64,000 bases of DNA from an uncultured Sutterella sp. (GTDB lineage: Bacteria > Pseudomonadota > Gammaproteobacteria > Burkholderiales > Burkholderiaceae_F). The translations under genes and the position numbers were made by a program. The DNA lies in contig CAJKAP010000010.1 of the NCBI GenBank assembly GCA_905197905.1, forward strand, positions 1 to 64,000. Direction: 5' to 3'. Shown in pieces: positions 7,479 to 16,933 of this stretch. The notes under the pieces are model-generated. The model searched no databases, had not been told where the DNA came from, and worked only from the letters and a program-made list of their open reading frames with translations. How positions within the stretch are numbered: the first letter of the stretch is position 1; each line of letters starts with the position of its first letter.

Positions 7479-9329
7479 TTGAGTTCTGCTGTGTTACGAC
7501 CCCAAAACCTCTGGACTACTTGGATAATCTTTACCTGTTGGCTATTTGTTTTATCCACATTCCCTGTCACTAGTTTTGCCAGTGACACGCCTGCTGTCGC
7601 CTCTGCACACAGTACCGATTTAGATCAAATCAGTTCTGCTACTCAACGCTTCGATGTTAGTCGCCCTGTTCGTATCGGGGTCATCACTTTGCCAGACTCC
7701 ATGTTCACAGAACATGTCCTCAAGGAAACAGTCGAGCGTCTCGAAAAAGCGTTTTCCCCTATTCCTATTGAAACGATGATTATGCGCTCGGACGTGCTTG
7801 AGGAAAACATCCGCAACGGTCAAATTGATGCATTTATTGCAAGCTCTGGCTTTTTTAATCGCATGCGACCACACGGTGTTGTCAATGTAGGTACATTAAT
7901 CTCGGTTTTTGCTCCAGATCCTAACCACAGCACTGCTAGTACTTTTCTAGTACGCGCCGATAGCACTCTTCGCACACTTTCAGACCTAAAAGGCAGCCGT
8001 GCAAGTACTTCCTTTCCTACCGCTTTTATCAGCGTACGCACGGGTCTCGCTGAGTTGGCCTACAACGGCTACGACCCTGATACTTTTTTCTCGAAAGTCT
8101 TCTACACCGGTGGGGTTGATCACCTTTATATCACTTCTCTTTTAGATAAAGGGGTGGCCGATGTTGCCCTCGTGACGGCTTGTTGGCTAGAAACTCTACC
8201 TCCGCAAGAACAGGTCAAATATCGCGTCATCAATGCGCAAAATGACATCATGAGCTGCGCGCACTCGACGCGTACCTACCCAGGTATCACAGTTGGAGTA
8301 ACTCAGGGCTCTGAACCTGGTGCTGCTCATCTTATTGCCAAAACGCTTCTTGCCATGCCTAAACTTACAGGAGGCTATCACTGGGGCTTGGCAACTGATA
8401 TGCGCGCTGTTGACCAACTGTATCGAACACTCAAAATCGAGCAATATAGCTATCTCAGGGAGTGGAGTGTGAACCGTTGGCTTAAAACCTACTGGTACTG
8501 GTTTGTATTTATTGCGATGTGTATCGTCGGTTTGCTTTTCCACAGTTGGCGAAGTGATCGTTTGGTGCGTGAACGTACTCAGACGCTCGTTGACACCATG
8601 AAAGAGAAACAAATCGCTCAAAAGCGAGCCGATGCCTTTCGTGAACGCTCCGAAACTCTCCAAAAAGCGACAATAGTGGGCCAACTCTCCAATATGATCG
8701 CTCATGAACTCTCGCAACCTCTCGCGGCTATCAAATACTACTGCGACGGACAGAAGGCTTTGATTGCGTCAGGTAATCTGGATAAAACACTTCTGTCTAC
8801 GAGTCTCAATGGAATGGAAAGCGCTCTTGAGCGAACTAGAGCAATTGTCGAAAAGGTTCTCTCTTACAACCGGGGCACCTCACGTCGCGATAGCTCCGTC
8901 AATCTAGATGAGGTTTTGGAAACCGCTATTGTGGGTCTTAATCCAGAGCAGCTAGATGACGTGCATATCTCAATCAGCGGGCTTCACAATGTCGCGATTG
9001 AGGCAGACCCTCTCGAGATTGAAGTCCTGTTCACCAATCTCTTAAAAAATGCGTTAGAGGCCTGCCTCTTTGACGCCAAACCAGAAATCTCAATTCGGAC
9101 AGAACGGCACGATGGCCGTATTCGCATCACCCTCGAAAACTCTGGGAAAACCTTGACTGAAGAGGACGTCTTACGTCTTCAAATGCCTTTTATGACATCT
9201 AAAACCCCGGGACATGGGCTAGGTGTCTCTATCGCTATGGCGATTGCTGAAGCCTCTGGAGGGCATATGGACTTCCAAAAACGTGATACGGGTGGACTGC
9301 GCGTTCTTCTGACCCTCAACGAAGCTTAA
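7479..9329 (+). CDS. TtrS-like sensor histidine kinase with periplasmic binding-protein domain
   Basis: A 616-residue membrane kinase. An N-terminal hydrophobic segment (residues ~12-34) precedes a periplasmic PhnD-like sensing domain (~60-330, starting RPVRIGVITLPDS), then a membrane helix (YWYWFVFIAMCIVGLLF), a coiled linker, a dimerisation domain with His409 in IAHELSQPL, and an ATPase domain with NLLKNALEA and GHGLGVSIA. TtrS, which senses tetrathionate, has the same layout; the ligand here is unknown. The start is TTG, 2 bases after moeA; GTG at 7491 is an alternative. It is followed by its regulator gene and probably controls the divergent oxidoreductase operon. Confidence 0.85.
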   Translation: MSSAVLRPQNLWTTWIIFTCWLFVLSTFPVTSFASDTPAVASAHSTDLDQISSATQRFDVSRPVRIGVITLPDSMFTEHVLKETVERLEKAFSPIPIETMIMRSDVLEENIRNGQIDAFIASSGFFNRMRPHGVVNVGTLISVFAPDPNHSTASTFLVRADSTLRTLSDLKGSRASTSFPTAFISVRTGLAELAYNGYDPDTFFSKVFYTGGVDHLYITSLLDKGVADVALVTACWLETLPPQEQVKYRVINAQNDIMSCAHSTRTYPGITVGVTQGSEPGAAHLIAKTLLAMPKLTGGYHWGLATDMRAVDQLYRTLKIEQYSYLREWSVNRWLKTYWYWFVFIAMCIVGLLFHSWRSDRLVRERTQTLVDTMKEKQIAQKRADAFRERSETLQKATIVGQLSNMIAHELSQPLAAIKYYCDGQKALIASGNLDKTLLSTSLNGMESALERTRAIVEKVLSYNRGTSRRDSSVNLDEVLETAIVGLNPEQLDDVHISISGLHNVAIEADPLEIEVLFTNLLKNALEACLFDAKPEISIRTERHDGRIRITLENSGKTLTEEDVLRLQMPFMTSKTPGHGLGVSIAMAIAEASGGHMDFQKRDTGGLRVLLTLNEA

Positions 9330-9343
9330 AAAGGAGATCGACC

Positions 9344-9979
9344 ATGCAAACATTAAAAAAAGAAGTTTTAATTCGTATTGTGGACGATGATCCTGATATT
9401 CAAGCTTCAATGAGCTTTATGCTGCAATGCCGTGGCTGGAAAGTAGCAGTCTATGGCAACGCTTCTGATTACCTGCGTGATGATGCACCCAGCGTTCCTG
9501 GTGTATTGTTACTCGATATTCGTATGCCTGGTATGTCTGGAGTAGAACTACAGCGCCACTTAAAAGAAAATCGCATACGGCTTCCCATTATCTTCATCAC
9601 TGGCCACGCTGATGTCGATACGGCTGTTCATACACTTAAAATGGGCGCTCTTGATTTTCTGAAAAAACCAGTAGATGCTGAGGCACTCGAAGCAAGTATC
9701 ATTGAGGCGACTCGCATCAGCTTTGCCCATGCGCAAGGACGACTACAACCTGAGAGCGTGAACCTCATTTTTGAAGAAATGAGCGAGCGCGAAAAAACGG
9801 TTACTCTACTTCTTTTGGAAGGCGTTTCAAATAAAGAAATTGCCTCTCGCTTCTCTCTTTCAGAGCGCACTGTTCAAGGGCACCGTAATAACATCTACCA
9901 TAAATTGCGGGTGCACAATCTCAATGAATTGATTGAACAAGTCAAGGGGGCCGATCTCACACTACTTGGCTCGCTTTAA
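9344..9979 (+). CDS. TtrR/FixJ-type response regulator
   Basis: A 211-residue regulator with an N-terminal receiver (acidic pocket VDDDP, phospho-acceptor Asp58 in LLLDIRMPGMSG, KKP near residue 108) and a C-terminal LuxR-type helix-turn-helix (LLLEGVSNKEIASRFSLSE, RTVQGHRNNIYHKL). It starts with a strong AAGGAG site 14 bases after the kinase and is its obvious partner. The TACTCGAGTA palindromes at 6107 and 6149 are its most likely targets, by position only. Confidence 0.88.
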   Translation: MQTLKKEVLIRIVDDDPDIQASMSFMLQCRGWKVAVYGNASDYLRDDAPSVPGVLLLDIRMPGMSGVELQRHLKENRIRLPIIFITGHADVDTAVHTLKMGALDFLKKPVDAEALEASIIEATRISFAHAQGRLQPESVNLIFEEMSEREKTVTLLLLEGVSNKEIASRFSLSERTVQGHRNNIYHKLRVHNLNELIEQVKGADLTLLGSL

Positions 9980-10096
9980 TATAGAAGATCGGGTTTGGTC
10001 AATTAAGCTCTTTCTAACGAAAATAGTGGTTATGGATCCTTTCCGGGTTTAGATAAATATACTCACATACACTCGTAGAACAGTTTTAAGAAAGGA

Positions 10097-10132
10097 AGAA
10101 AAAGCCGGAACTGGTGGAGAGCCCAATTCCGG
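10097..10132 (-). terminator. intrinsic terminator of the formate dehydrogenase operon
   Basis: On the minus strand CCGGAATTGG and CCAGTTCCGG form a 10-bp stem with one G-U pair, followed by CTTTTTCTTCC. It lies 24 bases after the fdhD stop. Confidence 0.75.
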
Positions 10133-10155
10133 GTAAAAGTCTTCTTAGCGACAAA

Positions 10156-11028
10156 TTACAAGCCAAGAAGACGCTCTGGATGCGCGTAGACATTTGCTTT
10201 CTGACGTCGACAAAAAGCAGATAGCGTCATCCCAGACTCTTTCGCAAGACGAACCGCCAAGGCGGTCGGTGCAGACACCGCAAACATAATCTCGACGCCA
10301 CAAGTTGTAGCCTTCTGAACCATTTCATAGGAAGCACGGGAACTGACAAAAAGTGCCCCCTTCTCCCAATGATTCTTCGCTCTCATCCCTAAGAGTTTGT
10401 CGAGTGCCACATGACGGCCTACGTCTTCAGCGCCCCCTGCGAGAGTCCCATCAGGATGTACCCAGACGGCAGCATGAGTACATCCCGTTAGTTGTCCTAA
10501 TTCTTCAACCTTTTCCAGGTAACCTAATCCCTGTTCGTAAAAACGCATATCAAAAGATTGTGTATTTTCAACACGATGGTTTTTACGAATGGCTCCGTCC
10601 AAGCTTTCTACGCCACAAAGCCCGCAACCCGTACGTCCCGTCATTGAGCGACGATGTTCTTTGAGGTGCCAGAAGCATTCCGAGGAAATCTCGAGATTAA
10701 CTTCCATCCCCTTACAAGCAGGCGTGATATTAATGTCGTAGATATGGCTCATGTCGGGGACAATTCCTTCAGAAAGGGAAAAGCCCACAGCAAATTCTTC
10801 GAGCAAAGACGGCGTAGTCATCATCACGGCATGCGAAATACCGTTATAAACCAACGCCACTGGAATTTCTTCAGCCACCCAGTCCTCTTCTGCTTCCACA
10901 GCATTGAGGTGACGAACTTCAACCAAATGAGCGCCAAAAGGATTCATTTGCACAGAACTGGGCATGCCGTTTAAAGCATCTTTTTCCATATCTGGTGCTC
11001 CATCGAATTTTTTATTGACGCCCATCAT
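10156..11028 (-). CDS. fdhD: formate dehydrogenase accessory sulfurtransferase FdhD
   Basis: A 290-residue cytoplasmic protein that by family passes sulfur from IscS to the molybdenum cofactor of formate dehydrogenase. It shows the FdhD CxxC motif (RTGCGLCG) and the signature EDVGRHVALDKLLG. It is last in the formate dehydrogenase operon, 57 bases after fdhE, and is followed by a terminator. The start has GGGAGA; a second ATG follows directly. About 25 extra residues precede the conserved core. Confidence 0.93.
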   Translation of the reverse strand: MMGVNKKFDGAPDMEKDALNGMPSSVQMNPFGAHLVEVRHLNAVEAEEDWVAEEIPVALVYNGISHAVMMTTPSLLEEFAVGFSLSEGIVPDMSHIYDINITPACKGMEVNLEISSECFWHLKEHRRSMTGRTGCGLCGVESLDGAIRKNHRVENTQSFDMRFYEQGLGYLEKVEELGQLTGCTHAAVWVHPDGTLAGGAEDVGRHVALDKLLGMRAKNHWEKGALFVSSRASYEMVQKATTCGVEIMFAVSAPTALAVRLAKESGMTLSAFCRRQKANVYAHPERLLGL

Positions 11029-11084
11029 CTTCTCCCTGGGTGACAGTTTGCTTGGTTACCTGTGTAGCGAAAGCTACTTCGCCT

Positions 11085-11972
11085 TTATTCGGCTTTCTTT
11101 TCTTCGAGCGTTTCGTCGTAATAGAGTTCCAACCCCGTCATAACGATCTGTTCGACGTCGGCGTTGAAGTTCAACTCTTCACCAGCAAAAACGGTCGGCG
11201 TAGCGGTGCCACAAGCCTTGCAAACATGTAAGCGATGGGTATCGTCTTCTTCATCGTGCAAGTACTGGAAGTCAGACACAGCCGTGTTACCACAATGCGT
11301 GCAACGAATGCGCTCAAAGATCCAAGAAGCGCCACAGCAAGTGCAGTGCAACTTCTTGCGGTTACCATTGGCGGTCGTTTCCGTCACGGAAGCGATAGCG
11401 CCTTCAGAAGCACAAACTGGGCAAGTCACTGGACGGTTATGATGGCTACTATCGTCAGAAACGTTCGCCAAATCACGACTCCAAGCCGTGGCAGGAGCGT
11501 CTAAGAAGACACGTACTGCATAACCCAAAACTGGCAAAATGAAGAATTCAAAAATATCGTCGTTGCCCATCATGGCTTCGACTTTTTCAAAATAGGCTAG
11601 AGGTTCACGACCTGCCAATTCAAGGAGTTCAGGCGTTGCAAACTTGATCCAGTCAACGGCTTCGCACGTATCAAGCAATTCGCCTTCAAGCGAAAGAGCC
11701 TTCAACAAATCATGCGAAAGTTCTTGAGCGACACCCACAAAACGATCGCCATCGATCGCAATGGGATACTTATTGAGAAGATGCAACTGACTTTCACGTG
11801 CCGCTTCATAGTCTTCTTCTGGGACTTCGGGAACTGGCACGGCCATTTGCTTAGATAAATCCGCCGCTTTAAGAATCATCGGACCAAAAGCGGTCAAACG
11901 AGCTAAAACTTCAGGGTCCTTATAGGCCACATACTTAGCTAGAGAACGTTCAATGGATTTACGATTGAGCAT
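11085..11972 (-). CDS. fdhE: formate dehydrogenase accessory protein FdhE
   Basis: A 295-residue cytoplasmic protein needed for formate dehydrogenase maturation, thought to bind the alpha subunit before Tat export. It has rubredoxin-like zinc/iron CxxC pairs: CPVC, CTCC, CTHC and CKAC in the C-terminal half. The chosen ATG (MLNRKSIERS) has AAGGA; an upstream in-frame ATG has no site. It lies between the gamma subunit and fdhD. Confidence 0.92.
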   Translation of the reverse strand: MLNRKSIERSLAKYVAYKDPEVLARLTAFGPMILKAADLSKQMAVPVPEVPEEDYEAARESQLHLLNKYPIAIDGDRFVGVAQELSHDLLKALSLEGELLDTCEAVDWIKFATPELLELAGREPLAYFEKVEAMMGNDDIFEFFILPVLGYAVRVFLDAPATAWSRDLANVSDDSSHHNRPVTCPVCASEGAIASVTETTANGNRKKLHCTCCGASWIFERIRCTHCGNTAVSDFQYLHDEEDDTHRLHVCKACGTATPTVFAGEELNFNADVEQIVMTGLELYYDETLEEKKAE

Positions 11973-12065
11973 GGTGTTTTCCTTTTTGTTGTTAAGGTCC
12001 ACTGTCGTTTGCAATCCTTCAGGGGCGAAGGCTGCCGACGTCCGACTGTGTCCTATGCCTTTTGA

Positions 12066-12128
12066 GCATTTAGATGGAAATTTGCCTTCCCATCTAGATG
12101 CTCTCTCCAGCCTTAGGACTGGAGAGAG
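12066..12128 (-). other. two tandem hairpins between fdnI and fdhE
   Basis: The 204-base gap within the operon holds a perfect 10-bp stem (CTCTCTCCAG / CTGGAGAGAG, 12101-12128) and an imperfect 12-bp stem (12066-12101). Neither has a U-run, so they are more likely sites of RNA processing or stabilisation than terminators. They may separate highly expressed structural genes from low-level accessory genes. Confidence 0.55.
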
Positions 12129-12176
12129 GCTCTTGTGGCAGCGACTTGACCTATCACTGCCTATCAGGAGGACAGA

Positions 12177-12893
12177 TTACTTCTGATCCGGTTCGACCGT
12201 GACGTTCTTACCGAGAGCGAGTTCCTGGTTAGCCCAGTAGCCCCAGTGGTAAGCAGCATCAGATTCACTAACCTTACCGTCACCGAACATCAAGCGAATC
12301 GTACCGCGGTACGGTTGCCAGATACCGGCACCCAAGTAGATGTGAGCGCATCCGACGAACACACAGATGAAGAAGAACACATCATGCACCAAGTGAGCGA
12401 TCAAGAGGGTTTCAGCCGAGAAAGCAACACGCATGCTACCGTCAGGGAGAAGACCCGTGTTGAGCCACAACACGATGCCAGAGAGTGCTAAGAACACGCA
12501 GCTAAAGAGCAAGGCGCCGTCAGCGAGACGCTGTGCACCCTTCACGTGGTGCTGCGGAGGCATATGCACTTTCTTCGGTGCAAAGAGGTAGAACGGGAAC
12601 TTGGCCGACCAGCGGAAGTCGTCAGCGTCCCACTTCCCAAAGATGTCAACGGTGATCAAATGCCAGAAGCCACCCGGGGAGCGCAAGAGCGCAAACAACG
12701 GAACCAAGATAAAGGGAATTGCCAAGATGCGATGCAACATACGCATAGCCTTGGTGAATTCACCGCCCATAATATCGCCACCTAACGTGGGGACAAACAC
12801 GAAGACCCCAGTCAAGGCAAGCAAAATACAACTAATAGCAGCTGTACCGTGAGTAACCCGCGTAAGCAGGGAATGACGCTGGATATAACGCAT
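12177..12893 (-). CDS. fdnI: formate dehydrogenase-N gamma subunit, cytochrome b556
   Basis: A 238-residue membrane protein with about four helices that binds two b hemes and reduces menaquinone with electrons from the beta subunit. Histidines lie in the expected helices (RHSLLTRVTHGTAA, RMLHRILAIPFI, LLIAHLVHDVFFFI, VGCAHIYLG). The start has AGGAGG and lies 11 bases after the beta subunit. Confidence 0.92.
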   Translation of the reverse strand: MRYIQRHSLLTRVTHGTAAISCILLALTGVFVFVPTLGGDIMGGEFTKAMRMLHRILAIPFILVPLFALLRSPGGFWHLITVDIFGKWDADDFRWSAKFPFYLFAPKKVHMPPQHHVKGAQRLADGALLFSCVFLALSGIVLWLNTGLLPDGSMRVAFSAETLLIAHLVHDVFFFICVFVGCAHIYLGAGIWQPYRGTIRLMFGDGKVSESDAAYHWGYWANQELALGKNVTVEPDQK

Positions 12894-12904
12894 CCTATGC
12901 CTCC

Positions 12905-13804
12905 TTATTCCTGTTTCGCAGCTTCTTTAGCAAGAAGCTCTTTGACTTCAGCATCAGCCTTGGCGCGCTGTTCAGGCGTCCAGTGCTTCTTGGCCTCTTC
13001 GAGCGTCGTCGGCTTGCGAGAGTAACCACGCGAAGCCACGAAGCTGGCAGCCAAGCCGGCCACCACAGCCACGGTACCAATACCCGTGACCGTCTTCAAC
13101 GTCTTCATGAGACCAACCTTGTTGTCGACCTTCGGAGCGGTCGGTAAGCCATAGGCTTCGTGACCGTACTGGCAAACATGGAGGACGTGCAAGCCGTCAC
13201 ATTCATTTTCACCGTAGAGTTCGGCCTTGTCGAAACCGCGAGCCTTAAGTGCAGCCACGCGTTCGTGCCCAATCTTGAGCATTTCTTCGCGTTTGCCGAA
13301 CTTCAAAGCTTCTGGCTGGCAAGTCTTCACGCAAGCCGGAATACCACCTTCTTCTAAGCGGTCCCAGCAGAGCGTGCACTTGTCGATCATGCCGTCGAGC
13401 GGACGATAGCGAGGCACATCGAACGGGCAAGCGCTTTGGCAGTACGTGCAGCCATTGCACTTTTCCGTATCGAAAGCGACCACACCGTCTTCACGATGGT
13501 AGAGTGCGCCAGAGGAACAGATATTCACGCAACCAGCGTCCGTGCAGTGCATGCAGGCGTTACGACCGATTGCCATGTTGATTTCTTGGAACTTATTGCC
13601 AGAAGGCTTTTCGTCAAACGTCATCACCAAGCGGGTATCACCATCGAGATCGATAGGATTCTGATAGGTACCGCTAAACTTGATAGCGTTCAATTCGAGC
13701 GAACTCGGCAACATGTTCCATTGTTTACATGCCGCTTGACAGCCCTTGCAGCCAGTGCAATGGGACGAATCATATAAGATGGCAACTTCATTGCTATTAC
13801 GCAT
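12905..13804 (-). CDS. fdnH: formate dehydrogenase-N beta subunit, four [4Fe-4S]
   Basis: A 299-residue Fe-S subunit with four cysteine groups (CTGCKGCQAACKQW, CMHCTDAGCVNIC, CNGCTYCQSACP, CTLCWDRL...CVKTC) and a C-terminal membrane anchor (VTGIGTVAVVAGLAASFVA). It carries electrons from the catalytic alpha subunit to cytochrome b. It has no signal peptide, as usual for a subunit exported together with the Tat-bearing alpha subunit. Start with AAGGAG, 21 bases after fdnG. Confidence 0.93.
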   Translation of the reverse strand: MRNSNEVAILYDSSHCTGCKGCQAACKQWNMLPSSLELNAIKFSGTYQNPIDLDGDTRLVMTFDEKPSGNKFQEINMAIGRNACMHCTDAGCVNICSSGALYHREDGVVAFDTEKCNGCTYCQSACPFDVPRYRPLDGMIDKCTLCWDRLEEGGIPACVKTCQPEALKFGKREEMLKIGHERVAALKARGFDKAELYGENECDGLHVLHVCQYGHEAYGLPTAPKVDNKVGLMKTLKTVTGIGTVAVVAGLAASFVASRGYSRKPTTLEEAKKHWTPEQRAKADAEVKELLAKEAAKQE

Positions 13805-13825
13805 TATTTTTTCTCCTTACCGCCG

Positions 13826-16800
13826 TTAGGCTGCCTTTTCCACATTAACCAAGAATGCCTTGAACTCAGGAATGAAGGAGTTCGGGTCGCCAACGTTCGG
13901 AGACAAGTCGTTCACGTTATCGCCAGTGGCAAACTTACCTTCCCAAGAGAAGTGGTGGGGCAAACCAACTACGTGGGTCTTCACACCGTTAATCATCATC
14001 GGTTTCATACGGATGGTGATCATGGCATCGACAACGATGCTACCGCGGCGGTTCCAGATATGAACCTTGTCGCCCTTCTTGATACCCTTTTCTTGAGCAA
14101 GTTCTTCAGAGATTTCAATGAAGTTGCCCGGGATCAATTCGTTCAACCACGGAATGTTACGCGTCTGCGTACCAGTCTGCCAGTGTTCAGTCACGGAGTA
14201 CGTCGTACAAACAATCGGGAATTCCTTGGGGTCACCCAATTGCACGGACGGATCCTTCGTGAAGCGAGCGAGCGGGTTCTTATCGGCGCCGTTGAAGATA
14301 TTCTTCGTCGGCGATTCTTGCGGTTCAAAGTGTTCAGGCAATGGACCGTCGACCATGAGGTACGAGAACAAACGAGCTCTCTGTTCCCAGGTCATGAAGA
14401 AGGCGTTATCCTGTGGCGGCTGAGCCGTCGGGAAGTCACCCACGTCATTTTGGATCCACTTAGTACCGTCCCATTCAACCAAGACGCGATTCGGATTCCA
14501 CGGTTTACCCTTGGCGTCGCAAGAAGCGCGGTTGTAAAGAATACGACGGTTGGCTGGCCAAGCAAACGACCAGTTCGGGAAGAGGCCCAAGCCAGTCGGG
14601 TCTTCTTTACCACGACGAGTCATCGGCTGCTTCATCGGGTCCATACGGGCTTCGTTGTTGCTGTAGTAACCACCGTAAATCCAGATACCGGAAGCGGTAG
14701 TACCGTCAGCCTGGAGTTCGGAGAAGCTCTTCAACAAGCGACCAGTGCGGACATCGTAACCGTTCATGGCCCAAGCCACAGCACGGAGATCGGGCTTACC
14801 ATCGATGTGATAATCGAAGTTAGCCTTCAAGATCGTTTCTGCACCAGGACCACCTTCTTCCTTGTAGAGTTCAACAAGGCGCTTCTGGAGCTTCATGATC
14901 ATTTCAAAGTCAGAAATGGCTTCACCGAGCGGTTCCACAGCCTTCTGACGCCACTGCATCCAGCGGCCAGAGTTAAGGATCGAACCGACCTTTTCAAAGA
15001 TCAAGGCAGCAGGCAAGAAGTAGACTTCGGTCTTCACATCTTCAGGCTTCATGTCAGGAGCACGCCAGAAGGTGGAGGTTTCCGTCAAGAACCAGTCAGC
15101 TACAACGAGCCAATCGAGGTTAGCCATAGCCTTACGAGCATGCTTAGCATTAGCCGTAGAGGAGGCAGGGTTCATACCCCAGCAGAAGTAACCTTTAATG
15201 CGGTTGTCGCGCATGTGGTTAAAGGTCATCAACGTGGAGTAGTTACCAAAGTCAAGCTTCGGCGAGCACTTCGGCAACAAGTCATAGCAGTAGTCGTTTT
15301 CGACCGTTGCATTAGCGCCGAACCATTCACGGAGCAAGCTCACGAGGAACTTCGGCTTGTTGCTGTAGTAACCAGCAGCATACGTTTCCTTGGCAAGGTA
15401 ATCAGCCAAGGTCGGATGCGTCTTACCATGAGGCCAAGCGAGGTAGCCAGCCATGTCAGGCGTGTTAGCTGCAATGTCGGTAGAACCCTGAACGTTCGGT
15501 TCGCCACGCAAAGCGTTCAAACCACCGCCAGAAACACCGATGTTACCCAAGAGCAACTGAACCATACACATAGCACGGCAGTTCTGGCAACCATAGGTAT
15601 GCTGAGTCTGACCCAATGCATAGAGCAAGGCGCCAGCGCGATCAGGACGACCGGAAGCCGCATACACTTCCCAGATCTTGAGCATGACTTCCATGTCCAT
15701 ACCCGTGACCTTACTCACCATTTCAGGCGTGTAACGAGCATAGTGACGCTTCATCACGTTCAACACGCAGTGCGGATCCTGCAAGGTTTCGTCGCGCTTC
15801 AAGACCTTCAAATCAGGGGTCTTAAACTTCGGCGTACCCGGCTTGTTGACCCAAGCGTAAGGACCAGTTTCAGAGGTATCCCAAATTTCCTTATGGTCTA
15901 CGTCATAGCCCCAAGCTTCATTGTCATACTTGCCCGTTTCAGGATTCCAACCAGAGAACGTACCCGTCTTCGGATCGAAACCATAACCCGGCTTAATCAA
16001 GCAGGCAGCATTGGTGTAATGGATGATGTATTCGCGCTGATAGAGTTCGTTGTCCAAGATGTACTTGATCAAACCGCCGTAGAAGGCGATGTCAGTACCC
16101 GGACGGATACGGCCGTAGTAGTCAGCACGAGCGGCAGAGCGGGAGTAACGCGGGTCAACCACAATCCACTTCGCACCCTTATCCTGGGCACGTTCGACCC
16201 AACGGGACGAAAGCGGATGGTTTTCCACGTTGTTAGAACCGATCGTGAGGAGCACGTCGGCGTTGGCCAAGTCACACCAGTGACCAGTCATGGAGCCACG
16301 ACCGAAGGTACGAGCAAGAGCCGGCACCGTGGAGGAGTGGCAAACGCGGGCCTGGTTATCGATAGCGATAACGCCCAAGTTGCGGATGAACTTCTGGACC
16401 ATCCAGGCTTCTTCAGTGTTCAACTGAGCAGCACCGAACGAGGCAATGCCTTCGCAACGGTTAACCGTCACGCCATCTTCCTTTTCAACGAAGGTAGCAT
16501 CACGGGTCTTCTTCACGCGACGAGCAATTTCATCGATGGCCTGTTCCCAGGTCAACTGCGTCCATTCCTTGGAACCAGGACGACGCACCATCGGGTGCAA
16601 CACGCGTGCAGGGTGATTCTGAGACTGACGTTCTTTCGTCACGATATTGCGAAGGCCCCACATGGCGGCGCCCTTCGGGCAAAGACCACCAAGGTTGACA
16701 GGATGTTCTGGGTCGCCTTCAAGGTTGATCAACTCGCCACCGCGCGAAGAGCAAATCAAACCGCAGCCACCTGCGCAATAACAACAGATATTCAGTGTTT

Positions 16801-16933
16801 CCTGAACGTCACGTAACTTATAAGGGGTTTTCTTAGATGGAGCAGCCATGGCTGTGCCAGCGACGCCAGAGAGCATCGTGCCGCTTCCAAGTAACAATCC
16901 ACGCTTAAGGAAACTTCTACGAGAAACTTCCAT
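13826..16933 (-). CDS. fdnG: formate dehydrogenase-N alpha subunit, Cys type, Tat-exported
   Basis: A 1035-residue molybdenum (or tungsten) bis-MGD enzyme that oxidises formate to CO2 in the periplasm. It starts with AGGAGG and a twin-arginine signal (SRRSFLKRG). Cys50, Cys53, Cys57 and Cys85 fit the [4Fe-4S] site. The metal ligand is Cys198 in ARVCHSST, where E. coli FdnG has selenocysteine, so no recoding is needed. Length is close to E. coli FdnG (about 1015). It heads the operon fdnGHI-fdhE-fdhD. Confidence 0.95.
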   Translation of the reverse strand: MEVSRRSFLKRGLLLGSGTMLSGVAGTAMAAPSKKTPYKLRDVQETLNICCYCAGGCGLICSSRGGELINLEGDPEHPVNLGGLCPKGAAMWGLRNIVTKERQSQNHPARVLHPMVRRPGSKEWTQLTWEQAIDEIARRVKKTRDATFVEKEDGVTVNRCEGIASFGAAQLNTEEAWMVQKFIRNLGVIAIDNQARVCHSSTVPALARTFGRGSMTGHWCDLANADVLLTIGSNNVENHPLSSRWVERAQDKGAKWIVVDPRYSRSAARADYYGRIRPGTDIAFYGGLIKYILDNELYQREYIIHYTNAACLIKPGYGFDPKTGTFSGWNPETGKYDNEAWGYDVDHKEIWDTSETGPYAWVNKPGTPKFKTPDLKVLKRDETLQDPHCVLNVMKRHYARYTPEMVSKVTGMDMEVMLKIWEVYAASGRPDRAGALLYALGQTQHTYGCQNCRAMCMVQLLLGNIGVSGGGLNALRGEPNVQGSTDIAANTPDMAGYLAWPHGKTHPTLADYLAKETYAAGYYSNKPKFLVSLLREWFGANATVENDYCYDLLPKCSPKLDFGNYSTLMTFNHMRDNRIKGYFCWGMNPASSTANAKHARKAMANLDWLVVADWFLTETSTFWRAPDMKPEDVKTEVYFLPAALIFEKVGSILNSGRWMQWRQKAVEPLGEAISDFEMIMKLQKRLVELYKEEGGPGAETILKANFDYHIDGKPDLRAVAWAMNGYDVRTGRLLKSFSELQADGTTASGIWIYGGYYSNNEARMDPMKQPMTRRGKEDPTGLGLFPNWSFAWPANRRILYNRASCDAKGKPWNPNRVLVEWDGTKWIQNDVGDFPTAQPPQDNAFFMTWEQRARLFSYLMVDGPLPEHFEPQESPTKNIFNGADKNPLARFTKDPSVQLGDPKEFPIVCTTYSVTEHWQTGTQTRNIPWLNELIPGNFIEISEELAQEKGIKKGDKVHIWNRRGSIVVDAMITIRMKPMMINGVKTHVVGLPHHFSWEGKFATGDNVNDLSPNVGDPNSFIPEFKAFLVNVEKAA

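Noticed and set aside
13952..16816. A 954-codon open frame on the plus strand
   Set aside because: It is antisense to fdnG, whose protein is unmistakable; the frame is open because of codon bias and its translation shows no family features.
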